A stretch of DNA of 25,027 bases. Origin: Alphaproteobacteria bacterium UBA7691. GTDB taxonomy: Bacteria; Pseudomonadota; Alphaproteobacteria; Ferrovibrionales; Ferrovibrionaceae. The notes below the pieces were generated by a model. It was not told the origin of the DNA, did no database searches, and saw only the letters and a program-made list of their open reading frames with translations. The position numbers and the translations under genes are program-made. Location of the stretch: assembly GCA_002482765.1 (NCBI GenBank), contig DLGP01000004.1:42194-67220 (forward strand), written 5' to 3'. Below, one piece after another: positions 1 through 8,276 of the stretch. Numbering within the stretch: the stretch's first letter is position 1; every line of letters starts with the position of its first letter.

Positions 1-7
1 CGTTGTC

Positions 8-47
8 GCAAATCTTGCCCGTAGTCCCACTACGCGCTTCGATTTGC
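8..47. repeat. Nested inverted repeat at the left edge of the window
   Basis: GCAAATC at 8-14 pairs with GATTTGC at 41-47, and inside it CGTAG at 20-24 pairs with CTACG at 30-34. This gives an interrupted hairpin about 90 bases upstream of the first LysR gene. No T-run follows it on the plus strand. It could be a terminator or regulatory hairpin, or part of a coding sequence cut by the window edge. Nothing else recognisable lies between 48 and 137. Confidence 0.3.
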
Positions 48-137
48 TCCTAGCCGGCGGCCTGCCTGGACCAATCCCGGACCCGCTAATAATGAGTCCG
101 CACCCTAATCTCCTGATGCAACAGCCGAGATCAGCCC

Positions 138-1127
138 ATGAACCAGAATGCGCGTGCCGTGCCGGCGCTCCAGTTGCCGGCCAAGCCGAGTGTTGCTGCA
201 TTGCCCAACGCGGCGGCCCGGGCGGCGCCCAAGCGCCGGCTGCCGCCGCTGGGTGCGTTGCGCACCTTTGAAGTGGTGGCGCGGCATCTCAGCCTGGCGC
301 GCGCTGCCGATGAGCTTTGCGTCACCCCGGCGGCGGTCAGCCATCAAATCCGCACGCTGGAAGATCATCTCGGCGTGCCGCTGTTTCGCCGCTCGGGGCG
401 TAATATCCTGCTCACCGATGCCGGCCAGGCCTGCCTGCCGGGTATCCGCGATGGCTTCGAACGCCTGACCAGCGCGGTGAACCAGATCGACAGTTTTGGC
501 CAATCCGGCATCCTTACCGTCAGCGTAGCGCCGTCATTTGCGGTGAAATGGCTGGTGCCGCGCCTGGATCGTTTCCAGGAACAGCAGCCCGGTATCGATA
601 TCCGGGTCTCGGCTTCCAATCAGCTGGCCGATTTTGCCAGCGATGATGTTGATCTGGCGATTCGTTATGGCTCGGGCCGGTATCCCGGCCTGATGGTGGA
701 GCGCCTGCTGCCGGAAGCAGTGTTTCCGGTTTGCAGCCCGGATTTGCTGGCGCAGATCCAAAGCCCGGCCGATTTGCAGAGCCAGATGCTGCTGCATGAC
801 GATAGCCCGGATGATGACCAATCCTGCCCCACCTGGCAGATGTGGCTGCGCGCTGCCGGCCTGGCCGATGCGGAATGGAAGCGCGGCCTGCGCTTCACCC
901 AGTCCAGCTTGGTGCTGGAAGCAGCGATCCATGGCAAGGGCGTGGCGCTGGCCAAGGCCACCCTGGCCGAAAGCGACCTGGCCAGCGGCCGGCTGGTGCG
1001 GCTGTTCGGCGATGCCACGCCGCTGGATTTTGCCTATTATGTGGTGGGGCCGGAACGTAAGGTGGGGCTGCCCAAAGTGGCTGCCTTTATCAACTGGCTG
1101 CGGGGCGAGGTGGCATTGCCGGCCTGA
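138..1127 (+). CDS. LysR-family transcriptional regulator, GcvA-like
   Basis: This is a DNA-binding regulator of the LysR family and acts in the cytoplasm. The 329 residues begin with an Ala/Pro-rich extension of about 35 residues, longer than usual for the family. A winged helix-turn-helix follows at about residues 36-95, recognisable from the PPLGALRTFEVVARHLSLA and AAVSHQIRTLEDHLGVPLF segments. The remainder is a LysR substrate-binding domain. The PPLxALRxFE opening and the later SFAVKWLVPRL segment are typical of the GcvA/AmpR branch. The ATG at 138 has only a weak purine-rich stretch upstream. If the extension is not real, a later start would be needed, but no good one is visible. The gene converges on the next LysR gene with a 6-base gap. 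Its target is unknown, because the genes to its left are outside the window. Confidence 0.9.
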   Translation: MNQNARAVPALQLPAKPSVAALPNAAARAAPKRRLPPLGALRTFEVVARHLSLARAADELCVTPAAVSHQIRTLEDHLGVPLFRRSGRNILLTDAGQACLPGIRDGFERLTSAVNQIDSFGQSGILTVSVAPSFAVKWLVPRLDRFQEQQPGIDIRVSASNQLADFASDDVDLAIRYGSGRYPGLMVERLLPEAVFPVCSPDLLAQIQSPADLQSQMLLHDDSPDDDQSCPTWQMWLRAAGLADAEWKRGLRFTQSSLVLEAAIHGKGVALAKATLAESDLASGRLVRLFGDATPLDFAYYVVGPERKVGLPKVAAFINWLRGEVALPA

Positions 1128-1133
1128 AACCGC

Positions 1134-2042
1134 TTATTGCGGCAAGTCTGCGTCCCAATAGGGTGCCGGGCCGTACAATGCCCGCAGATGGTCGATGAAG
1201 CGGGCCAAACCGGCGGGCACAAAGCTGCTCGCCGGATGCACCGCAAAGATGCTCACATCGGTGGCGCCGGGATGTTCGGGCAGCACCACTTTCAGCCGCC
1301 CGGCGCGCAGGTCTGGCCCGATATCCCAGGTTGAACGCAAGGCAATGCCCAAGCCCGCCAGGGCCAGTTCGCGCACCACTTCGCTGGAATTGGTGCGCAG
1401 GAAGCTGCTGCCGCTTATGCTCACCGGGCCATGGCGGCCTTGCAGGCGCCAGGGCAATTGCCCCTCGGCCGCCAGCAGGCGGTGGCGGCTCAAATCCTTC
1501 AGCCGCAACGGCGCGCCATGCTCGGCCAGATAGGCCGGGCTGGCGCAGAGAAAGCGCCGGTTCGGCGCCAGGCGATGCCCGGTCAGGCCGCCTTCGATGC
1601 CGGCCGCCACCCGGATCGCCACATCAATCCGCTCGGCCACCAGATCAACATAGGCATCCGATAAATCCAGCTCCACTTGCAGGCGCGGCCAGCGATCCAG
1701 GAAGGGCTTGAGATGCGGCGCCACATGCAGCCGGCCAAACGAAGTTGGTGCCGAGATGCGCAGCAGGCCACTCGGATCGCCGGCCAGGCCAGTAACCAGC
1801 GTTTCCGCTTCACGCGAGGCGGCCAGGATCGCCACCACACGTTCATAAAAGCGCTGCCCGGCTTCGGTGGTGGAAAGTTTGCGTGTGGTGCGATGCAGCA
1901 GCCTTGCGCCCAGCCTTTCCTCCAGCCGGGCGATGCGTTTCGATACCATGGCGGGCGAAAGGCCCAGCGAGCGCCCGGCGGCAGCTAGGCTGCCTGTTTC
2001 GATTACCCGGGCATAAAGTTGGTATTCATGGTCCATCGCCAT
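1134..2042 (-). CDS. LysR-family transcriptional regulator, divergent from glcB
   Basis: This LysR-type regulator is about 300 residues long. The N-terminal helix-turn-helix contains YARVIETGSLAAAGRSLGLS followed by AMVSKRIARLEERLGARLLH, as in the CrgA/PA-type branch of LysR proteins. The C-terminal part is a substrate-binding domain with the usual LRISAPTSFG, DVAIR and LALAGLGIALR segments. Start is ATG at 2042 or ATG at 2036. Neither has a strong Shine-Dalgarno, so the choice is open. The gene is divergent from glcB across a 94-base gap. Divergent LysR regulators commonly control the neighbouring gene, so it is a reasonable candidate regulator of malate synthase. That link is inference from position only. 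Confidence 0.9.
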   Translation of the reverse strand: MAMDHEYQLYARVIETGSLAAAGRSLGLSPAMVSKRIARLEERLGARLLHRTTRKLSTTEAGQRFYERVVAILAASREAETLVTGLAGDPSGLLRISAPTSFGRLHVAPHLKPFLDRWPRLQVELDLSDAYVDLVAERIDVAIRVAAGIEGGLTGHRLAPNRRFLCASPAYLAEHGAPLRLKDLSRHRLLAAEGQLPWRLQGRHGPVSISGSSFLRTNSSEVVRELALAGLGIALRSTWDIGPDLRAGRLKVVLPEHPGATDVSIFAVHPASSFVPAGLARFIDHLRALYGPAPYWDADLPQ

Positions 2043-2074
2043 TATTTCTCACAAAGAACGACTGTGTTCAATTA

Positions 2075-2090
2075 TTGCCGGCTTTTGCAA
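2075..2090. promoter_or_regulatory. Candidate LysR operator between lysR and glcB
   Basis: TTGC at 2075-2078 and GCAA at 2087-2090 form a dyad with an 8-base centre in the 94-base divergent region. LysR regulators often bind short interrupted dyads of this kind, including T-N11-A, between their own gene and a divergent target. The arms are only four bases, so the match could be chance. Confidence 0.3.
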
Positions 2091-2136
2091 GAATGCAGCA
2101 AAGGGTAAGGTGTTGCCATCGCATAGGGGAAACACC

Positions 2137-4311
2137 ATGACCGAGACCGTAGATCGCGCCGGCCTGCATGTGGCCACTTCGCTGGCCCGCTTCATCGAGG
2201 AAAAGGCATTGCCCGGCACCGGCCTGGATGCCGCCGCCTTCTGGCGCGGTGTGGCCGATATCTACGCTCGCTTCACGCCGGAAAACCGCGCCCTGCTGGC
2301 CAAGCGCGACGATCTCCAGGCCCGTATCGATGCCTGGCATCAGGGCCGCCGCGCCGCCGGCCAGCCGCATGATGCCGCCGCCTATGAGGCCTTGCTGCGC
2401 GAGATCGGCTATCTGGTGCCCGAGCCGGCGCCGTTCAAGATTGCCACCGAGAATGTTGATCCCGAGATCGCCGTGATGGCCGGGCCGCAATTGGTGGTGC
2501 CGGTGCTGAATGCGCGTTTCCTGCTCAATGCCGCCAATGCGCGCTGGGGCAGCCTGTATGATGCCTATTACGGCACCGATGCGATTCCGCAGTTGCCCGG
2601 TACCAAGCCGGGCTACGATCCGGCGCGCGGCGCCCAGGTGATTGCCAAGGCCAAGGCGTTTCTGGATGCCGCCGTGCCGCTGGCCCAGGGCAGCCATGCA
2701 GAGGTGGGCAGTCATGCAGATGTGACCGGTTGGCGCGTGACGGGCGGCAAGCTGGAACCGGCGCTGCGCGATGCAGCGGCCTTTGCCGGCTATCGCGGCG
2801 ATGCGGCGGCGCCCAGCGCCGTGCTGCTCAAGCATAACGGCCTGCATATCGAATTGGTGCTGGACCGCACACATCCGATCGGCAAGACCGACCCGGCTGG
2901 CCTTGCCGATGTGATCCTGGAATCAGCCCTCACCACCATCGTCGATCTGGAGGATTCGGTGGCGGCGGTGGATGCCGAGGACAAGGTTGCGGCCTATGCC
3001 AACTGGCTGGGCCTGATGTGCGGCGATCTGCAAGCCAGCTTTGAGAAGGGCGGGCGTAGTTTGACCCGCGCGCTGGAGCCGGATCGCGACTATACCGCGC
3101 CGGATGGCGGCAGGCTCAGCCTGCCCGGCCGCTCGCTGCTGTTTGTGCGTAATGTCGGCCATCTGATGACCAATCCGGCGATCCTGCTGCCCGATGGCAG
3201 CGAGGCGTTTGAGGGCATCCTGGATGGCATCGTCACCAGCCTGATTGCGATCCACGATCTCAAGCGCCAGGGCCGCTTCGTCAACAGCCGCGCCGGCTCG
3301 GTCTATATCGTCAAGCCGAAGATGCATGGCCCGGAGGAATGCGCTTTCACCAACCGGCTGTTTGACGCCATCGAGGATCTGCTCGGCCTGCCGCGCCACA
3401 CGGTAAAGGTGGGCGTGATGGATGAGGAGCGCCGCACCTCGGCCAATCTGGCGGCCTGCATCGCCGCCGTGCAATATCGCATCGTGTTCATCAATACCGG
3501 CTTCCTGGATCGCACCGGCGACGAGATGCACACTGCCATGCAGGCCGGCCCGATGGTGCGCAAGGCCGAGATGAAGTCCAGCGCCTGGATCAATGCCTAT
3601 GAGCCGCGCAACGTCGCCATCGGCATTGCCTGCGGCCTGTCCGGCAAGGCGCAGATCGGCAAGGGCATGTGGGCAGCACCGGATCGTATGGCCGACATGC
3701 TGGAGCAGAAAATCGGCCATCCGCGCACCGGCGCCAACACCGCCTGGGTGCCAAGCCCCACCGCCGCCACCCTGCATGCCACGCATTATCATACCGTGGA
3801 TGTGTTCCAGCGCCGCGAGGAAGTGGCGCGCGAAGGCGTGCCGTCGCTCGGCAGCCTGCTCACCCTGCCGCTGGCCGTGGGCCGGAATTATTCCGAACAG
3901 GATGTGCGCGACGAACTCGACAACAACGCGCAGGGCATTCTGGGCTATGTGGTGCGCTGGGTGGATCAGGGCGTCGGCTGTTCCAAGGTGCCGGATATCC
4001 ATGATATCGGCCTGATGGAAGACCGCGCCACCCTGCGCATCTCATCGCAGCATATCGCCAACTGGCTGCTGCATGGCCTGTGCACCCCCGAGCAGGTGGA
4101 TGCCGCTCTGCTGCGCATGGCGGCCAAGGTGGATGGGCAGAATGCTGGCGATCCGCTCTACCAGCCGATGGCAGTTGATCCGGAAAGCAGCCTGGCCTTT
4201 CAGGCCGCGCGCGCCCTGGTCTTTGAGGGCCTGGTGCAGCCCAATGGCTATACCGAGCCTTTGCTGCATGCCTTCCGCCAGAAGGTGAAGGCGCAGGGGG
4301 TTTCGAATTGA
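2137..4311 (+). CDS. glcB: Malate synthase G
   Basis: Condenses glyoxylate with acetyl-CoA and water to give malate and CoA in the cytoplasm. The 724-residue product matches the usual length of the single-chain G isoform (about 723). Family landmarks are ILESALTTIVDLEDSVAAVD, the VGVMDEERRTSANL segment, and GCSKVPDIHDIGLMEDRATL near residues 613-632. Asp629 corresponds to the catalytic base and is present, as is the conserved Cys before KVPD. I chose the ATG at 2137, preceded by AGGGGA, over the in-frame GTG at 2110, because it gives the standard MTxxVxRAGL N-terminus. It is monocistronic and divergent from a LysR gene. A 96-bp palindromic element that probably terminates it lies downstream. 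The neighbouring aminotransferase and 2-hydroxyacid dehydrogenase make glyoxylate assimilation plausible. Confidence 0.97.
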   Translation: MTETVDRAGLHVATSLARFIEEKALPGTGLDAAAFWRGVADIYARFTPENRALLAKRDDLQARIDAWHQGRRAAGQPHDAAAYEALLREIGYLVPEPAPFKIATENVDPEIAVMAGPQLVVPVLNARFLLNAANARWGSLYDAYYGTDAIPQLPGTKPGYDPARGAQVIAKAKAFLDAAVPLAQGSHAEVGSHADVTGWRVTGGKLEPALRDAAAFAGYRGDAAAPSAVLLKHNGLHIELVLDRTHPIGKTDPAGLADVILESALTTIVDLEDSVAAVDAEDKVAAYANWLGLMCGDLQASFEKGGRSLTRALEPDRDYTAPDGGRLSLPGRSLLFVRNVGHLMTNPAILLPDGSEAFEGILDGIVTSLIAIHDLKRQGRFVNSRAGSVYIVKPKMHGPEECAFTNRLFDAIEDLLGLPRHTVKVGVMDEERRTSANLAACIAAVQYRIVFINTGFLDRTGDEMHTAMQAGPMVRKAEMKSSAWINAYEPRNVAIGIACGLSGKAQIGKGMWAAPDRMADMLEQKIGHPRTGANTAWVPSPTAATLHATHYHTVDVFQRREEVAREGVPSLGSLLTLPLAVGRNYSEQDVRDELDNNAQGILGYVVRWVDQGVGCSKVPDIHDIGLMEDRATLRISSQHIANWLLHGLCTPEQVDAALLRMAAKVDGQNAGDPLYQPMAVDPESSLAFQAARALVFEGLVQPNGYTEPLLHAFRQKVKAQGVSN

Positions 4312-4340
4312 GGATTTCAGACAAGTCCAATTCAGCTTTC

Positions 4341-4351
4341 TCGTCATGCCC
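4341..4351. repeat. Possible half-arm of the CGTCATG palindromic element
   Basis: TCGTCATGCCC downstream of glcB resembles the left tip of the full element at 4418-4513, and a GC-rich stretch follows it. It lacks a matching right arm, so it may be a decayed single arm. The match is short and weak. Confidence 0.25.
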
Positions 4352-4417
4352 GGGCGCGGACCACTGCTGTCCGGTTTAAATTTCAGCAACCTTCCCAGGC
4401 CCGATTTCTCCCCCTCG

Positions 4418-4513
4418 CGTCATGCGCGGACTTGATCCGCGCATCTCGTTTTTCTACATTTCTCAGGAATTGTCGGCCATCGACAGATGCGCGGATCAAG
4501 TCCGCGCATGACG
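4418..4513. repeat. Palindromic intergenic element A (REP/BIME-like), 96 bp
   Basis: The 29 bases at 4418-4446 are a perfect reverse complement of 4485-4513. Each arm is itself a hairpin: a nine-base stem ATGCGCGGA/TCCGCGCAT with a five-base loop. The outer ends are CGTCATG and CATGACG. The element sits between two convergent genes. Its architecture (two hairpins, about 95 bp, intergenic, non-coding) resembles the BIME/REP or RIME-type repeats of proteobacteria. A related element with different stem sequence is at 17446-17540. Confidence 0.85.
4421..4453 (+). terminator. Probable intrinsic terminator of glcB (left arm of element A)
   Basis: The GC-rich hairpin ATGCGCGGA-cttga-TCCGCGCAT is followed by TCTCG and then five T residues at 4449-4453. 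That is an acceptable Rho-independent terminator for plus-strand transcription from glcB. On the minus strand the other arm has no T-run after it. Confidence 0.55.
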
Positions 4514-4549
4514 ATTATGGGGTGGTGACGACGGCGGGGAAGGCGCGCT

Positions 4550-7500
4550 CTACAGCAGCAATTGTGCCAGCAGGCGGGCGACATGTACCGCTTGCCGGTG
4601 GGTGCCATCGGCAATCTGGTGGCGGCAGGAGGTGCCGTCCGCCACCAGGATGGCATCGGGTGCCTTGCGGATGGCCGGCAGCAGGCTTAATTCGGCCATC
4701 TGCATCGAGATGTCGTAATGCTCGGCCTCATAGCCGAAACTGCCAGCCATGCCGCAGCAGGATGATTCGATCAGTTCCGGCTTGGCGCCGGGGATCAGCT
4801 TCAGCACATCCAGGATCGGATTGACCGCGCCGAAAGCCTTCTGGTGGCAATGGCCATGCAGCAGGATCGGCTGTGTTGTTGGTTTCAGCTTCGGCGCAAA
4901 GCGCCCGGCCTTGGCCTCGCGGGCGAGGAATTCCTCAAACAGCATAGCCTGGCCGGCCACGGTTTCGGCCTTGCTGCCAAAACCGAGCGACAGGGCTTCA
5001 TCGCGCAGGGTCAGCAGGCAGGATGGCTCCAGGCCAACAATGGCAAGGCCGGCTTCGGCCAGCGGCAGGGCGGCATCCAGCAGCGCGCCCAGCCTGGCTT
5101 TGGCGGCATCGATCATGCCGGCAGCCAGATAGGTGCGGCCGCAGCAATGCTGGCCGCCGGCTTTTTCCAGCAGATGCAGTGTATAGCCGCCTGCTTGCAG
5201 CACCTGTGCAGCAGCCAGGGCATTCTCGCTCTCGAAAAAGCCGTTGAAGGTATCCACAAACAGTACCACGCCCTTGGCGCCGGCGGCGATGGTGGCGGCC
5301 TGATCGGCAAAGCCCAGATCCTGGGCGCTGCGCCAGAAGGTGTCGCTGCGCCAGCGCGGCAGGCTGCGCCGGGCGGAAAGGCCCAGCAAAGTTTCGCTCA
5401 GTTTCGCCGCGCCCGGTATCTGGTCGCGCAGATTGAACAGCCAGGGCAGCCGGCTGGCGCCGGCGGCATAATCCGGCAGATGCGCAATCAGCCTGTCTTT
5501 AAGCGTGTGGCCATGGCGGGCTTTGTAATGGCCGAGGAATTCCAGCTTCATCTTCGCCATGTCAACGCCGGTGGGGCAATCACGCTTGCAGCCCTTGCAG
5601 GAGACGCAGAGATCCAACGTCTCGCGCATCGCCTCGCTGGTGAAGGCATCCGGGCCGAGTTGGCCGGAAAGCGCCAGCCGCAACGTGTTGGCGCGGCCAC
5701 GGGTGAGATGCTGCTCGTCGCGGGTGACGCGATAACTCGGGCACATCGTGCCGGCATCGAATTTGCGGCAATGACCGTTGTTGTTGCACATCTCCACGGC
5801 CATCGCCAGGCCGCCGGTGCTGTCGCCGCCGCTACCCGGTGGCGTGATGGCTTCGGTCACGGCATCGGCTTGCAGATTCCATGCTGACCAATCCAGCTTG
5901 GGCTTTAGCGCGATACGGCGATAAGGCTGCGGCGCGGCTTCCGATGGAAAACGGAACAGGCTCGGATCGTCCATCTTCGGCGGATCGATGATCTTGCCCG
6001 GATTGAACAGGTTGAGCGGATCAAGCTGCTGCTTGATGGCGCGGAAGGCATCATTCAGCTTGGGGCCGAACTGCCATTCGATCCATTCGCCGCGGCAAAG
6101 CCCGTCGCCATGCTCGCCGCTATAGGCGCCCTTGTACTTCCGCACCAGAGCGGCGGCTTCCTCGGCGATGGCGCGCATTTTAGCGGCTCCACCCTCCGGG
6201 CCGGCGCGGCGCATATCCAGGATCGGGCGCACATGCAGCGTGCCCACCGAGGCATGGGCATACCAGGTGCCGCGGGTGCCATGGCGGGCAAACACCTCGG
6301 TCAGTGCATCGGTGTAATCCGCCAGATGTTCCAGCGGCACGGCGCAATCCTCGATGAAGCTGACCGGCTTGCCGTCGCCTTTCAGGCTCATCATGATGTT
6401 GAGGCCGGCCTTGCGCACTTCCCACAGGTTTTTCTGCCGCGCATCGTCAGGCATTTCCACCACGCTGCCGGGCAGGCCGAGATCGCCCATCAGCTCCACC
6501 AGTTGGCGCAGCCTGGGCAGCAAAGGCTCGCGGCTGTCGCCGGAAAATTCCACCAGCAGGATCGCCGCCGGGCGGCCGATCAGCGCGGTTTCCATGGTTG
6601 GGCGGAAAGCCGGATTGGCCAAAGCCAGTTCGATCATGGTGCGATCAACCAGCTCCACCGCTGTGGGGCCAAGTTTGACGATATGCTGCGCCGCTTGCAT
6701 GGCGGCGCGGAAGGTGGGGAAATTTACCACGCCCAGAACTTTGGCGCGCGGCAATTCGGCAAGTTTCAGGGTCAGGCTGCGGGTATAGGCCAGGGTGCCT
6801 TCGGCGCCCACCAGCAGATGCGCAAGATTGACACTGTTGTCGGCGGTGTAGGGCCGTTCGCTCTGGTTATCGAAGATATCCAGATTGTAACCGGCGACGC
6901 GACGCATCACCTTGGGCCAATGCGCGGCGATTTCGCCGGCATAGCTGCGTGCCAGCGCTTCGGCGAAGATGGCGATTTCGCGGGCGGCGCTGCCCAGTTG
7001 CGGCACCGGGCCAAAATCCAGCAGACGGCCATCCGACAGCCAGGCGCTGATGCCCTGCACGTTATGCACCATGTTGCCATAGGCGATGGAACGCGAGCCA
7101 CAGGAATTGTTGCCGGCCATGCCGCCCAATGTGGCCTGGGCCGAGGTGGAAACATCCACCGGATACCACAGGCCATGCGGCTTGAGCGCGGCATTCAGAT
7201 GATCCAGCACCATGCCGGGCTGCACCGTCACCTGTCGGCCTTTCACATCCAATTCCAGGATGTTGCGGATATGCTTGGAATTGTCGATCACCAGGGCGGT
7301 GCCGGTGGTCTGGCCGCATTGGCTGGTACCGCCGCCGCGTGGCAAAACCGGCACTTTCATATCGCGGGCGATATCGATGGCGCTGGCAATATCGGCTTCA
7401 GTTTTTGGCACCAACACGCCCACCGGCATGATCTGGTAGATCGAGGCATCGGTGGCATAACGGCCACGCGAGGGCAGGTCGAACAACACCTCGCCTTCGG

Positions 7501-7567
7501 TTTCGTCTTGCAGGCGGCGGGCCAGCAACGCGCTGGTATCGGTATGGTGCTGTGGGGCAGCAGACAT
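4550..7567 (-). CDS. FAD/Fe-S D-2-hydroxyacid dehydrogenase, YdiJ/GlcD-GlpC fusion type
   Basis: This 1005-residue fusion is an FAD-linked oxidase joined to an Fe-S electron-transfer module. It has the layout of E. coli YdiJ and other bacterial D-2-hydroxyglutarate/D-lactate/glycolate-type dehydrogenases. The PP-loop FAD motif PRGGGTSQCGQTTG is near residue 77, and an FAD-oxidase C-terminal domain with YSGEHGDGLCRGEW follows. A first cysteine group CNNNGHC...MC lies near residues 593-611 and a ferredoxin-like CVSCKGCKRDCP near 654. Two CCG-type motifs, HCCGRTYLAAG and SSCCGMAGSFG, are near 807 and 935. Electrons probably go to the quinone pool or to an electron-transfer flavoprotein. I chose ATG 7567 over the adjacent GTG 7570. 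It follows the gntR stop by four bases, so translation is probably coupled. The exact hydroxyacid cannot be told. In this context glycolate, D-lactate, D-malate or D-2-hydroxyglutarate are all possible. Confidence 0.92.
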   Translation of the reverse strand: MSAAPQHHTDTSALLARRLQDETEGEVLFDLPSRGRYATDASIYQIMPVGVLVPKTEADIASAIDIARDMKVPVLPRGGGTSQCGQTTGTALVIDNSKHIRNILELDVKGRQVTVQPGMVLDHLNAALKPHGLWYPVDVSTSAQATLGGMAGNNSCGSRSIAYGNMVHNVQGISAWLSDGRLLDFGPVPQLGSAAREIAIFAEALARSYAGEIAAHWPKVMRRVAGYNLDIFDNQSERPYTADNSVNLAHLLVGAEGTLAYTRSLTLKLAELPRAKVLGVVNFPTFRAAMQAAQHIVKLGPTAVELVDRTMIELALANPAFRPTMETALIGRPAAILLVEFSGDSREPLLPRLRQLVELMGDLGLPGSVVEMPDDARQKNLWEVRKAGLNIMMSLKGDGKPVSFIEDCAVPLEHLADYTDALTEVFARHGTRGTWYAHASVGTLHVRPILDMRRAGPEGGAAKMRAIAEEAAALVRKYKGAYSGEHGDGLCRGEWIEWQFGPKLNDAFRAIKQQLDPLNLFNPGKIIDPPKMDDPSLFRFPSEAAPQPYRRIALKPKLDWSAWNLQADAVTEAITPPGSGGDSTGGLAMAVEMCNNNGHCRKFDAGTMCPSYRVTRDEQHLTRGRANTLRLALSGQLGPDAFTSEAMRETLDLCVSCKGCKRDCPTGVDMAKMKLEFLGHYKARHGHTLKDRLIAHLPDYAAGASRLPWLFNLRDQIPGAAKLSETLLGLSARRSLPRWRSDTFWRSAQDLGFADQAATIAAGAKGVVLFVDTFNGFFESENALAAAQVLQAGGYTLHLLEKAGGQHCCGRTYLAAGMIDAAKARLGALLDAALPLAEAGLAIVGLEPSCLLTLRDEALSLGFGSKAETVAGQAMLFEEFLAREAKAGRFAPKLKPTTQPILLHGHCHQKAFGAVNPILDVLKLIPGAKPELIESSCCGMAGSFGYEAEHYDISMQMAELSLLPAIRKAPDAILVADGTSCRHQIADGTHRQAVHVARLLAQLLL

Positions 7568-7571
7568 CACT

Positions 7572-8261
7572 TCACGCTTTCAGATTTGCCGGATAAATCT
7601 CGCCGGCCCGCAGCAGGTCCAGGATGGTGTCGCGTTTGCGATACAGATGCTGCACCAGCAGGGCTTTCATTGCCGCCGCATCATGCGCTGCCAAAGCCTC
7701 CACCATCTGCTCATGCTCCTGCACCGCCAATTGCCACTTTGTCTCATTCTGATTGGTGCGGAAACGCAGCGATTGCACCCGCGCATTGATGGCGCGATAG
7801 GCGTTGCTCAGCACCGGATTGCGCGCCGCATTGTTGATGGCGGAATGAATCCGCGCATTGATGCGGTAATAGCCGGAAAGATCACGGCGCGCGAAGCAGG
7901 CCATCATCTCGTATTGCAGGGCGCGGATTTCGATCAGTTCGGCATCGGTGATGCGCTGCGCCGCCAATTCGCCTGACATGCCTTCCAGCATCGCCAGCAC
8001 TTCAAATGTGTTCAGCACATCGGCTTCAGTCAGCTTCACGGCGATGGCGCCGCGATTGGGCAGCAGGTCCACCAGCCCCTCGGCGGCCAGCAGCTTGATC
8101 GCCTCGCGCAACGGCGTGCGTGACACGCCCAGGCGTTCACAAAGTTCACGCTCATTCAGCTTGGCGCCGGGCTGGATCATGCCTTCCACCAGCATGGTGC
8201 GCAGCCGGGCCGCCACCTGATCATGCAATCCCAGCCGGGGGATCTCTACAATATCAGCCAT
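7572..8261 (-). CDS. GntR-family regulator with FCD ligand domain
   Basis: This transcriptional regulator of the FadR/FCD branch of GntR proteins has 229 residues. The N-terminal winged helix (about residues 10-75) has the hallmark NERELCERLGVSRTPLREAI and the wing LLPNRGAIAV. The C-terminal helical FCD domain keeps likely metal or ligand-binding positions: His in RIHSAI, His in QEHEQMVEAL and His in LVQHLYRKR. It lies inside the five-gene minus-strand operon, 15 bases after the crotonase gene and directly before the dehydrogenase. It is therefore probably an autoregulated, substrate-sensing repressor of the pathway. The related 20-bp sequences at 11541-11560 and 14639-14658 are candidate binding sites. 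Confidence 0.92.
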   Translation of the reverse strand: MADIVEIPRLGLHDQVAARLRTMLVEGMIQPGAKLNERELCERLGVSRTPLREAIKLLAAEGLVDLLPNRGAIAVKLTEADVLNTFEVLAMLEGMSGELAAQRITDAELIEIRALQYEMMACFARRDLSGYYRINARIHSAINNAARNPVLSNAYRAINARVQSLRFRTNQNETKWQLAVQEHEQMVEALAAHDAAAMKALLVQHLYRKRDTILDLLRAGEIYPANLKA

Positions 8262-8276
8262 GCCCTGCCCCTTGTT

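Noticed and set aside
1..137. A partial coding sequence entering from the left edge
   Set aside because: Short frames are open on both strands, but nothing matches a family I recognise, and the hairpin at 8-47 is an equally good explanation.
4418..4513. CRISPR array or transposon ends
   Set aside because: There are only two inverted arms with one non-unique spacer, no direct repeats in series, and no transposase or target-site duplication that I can see.
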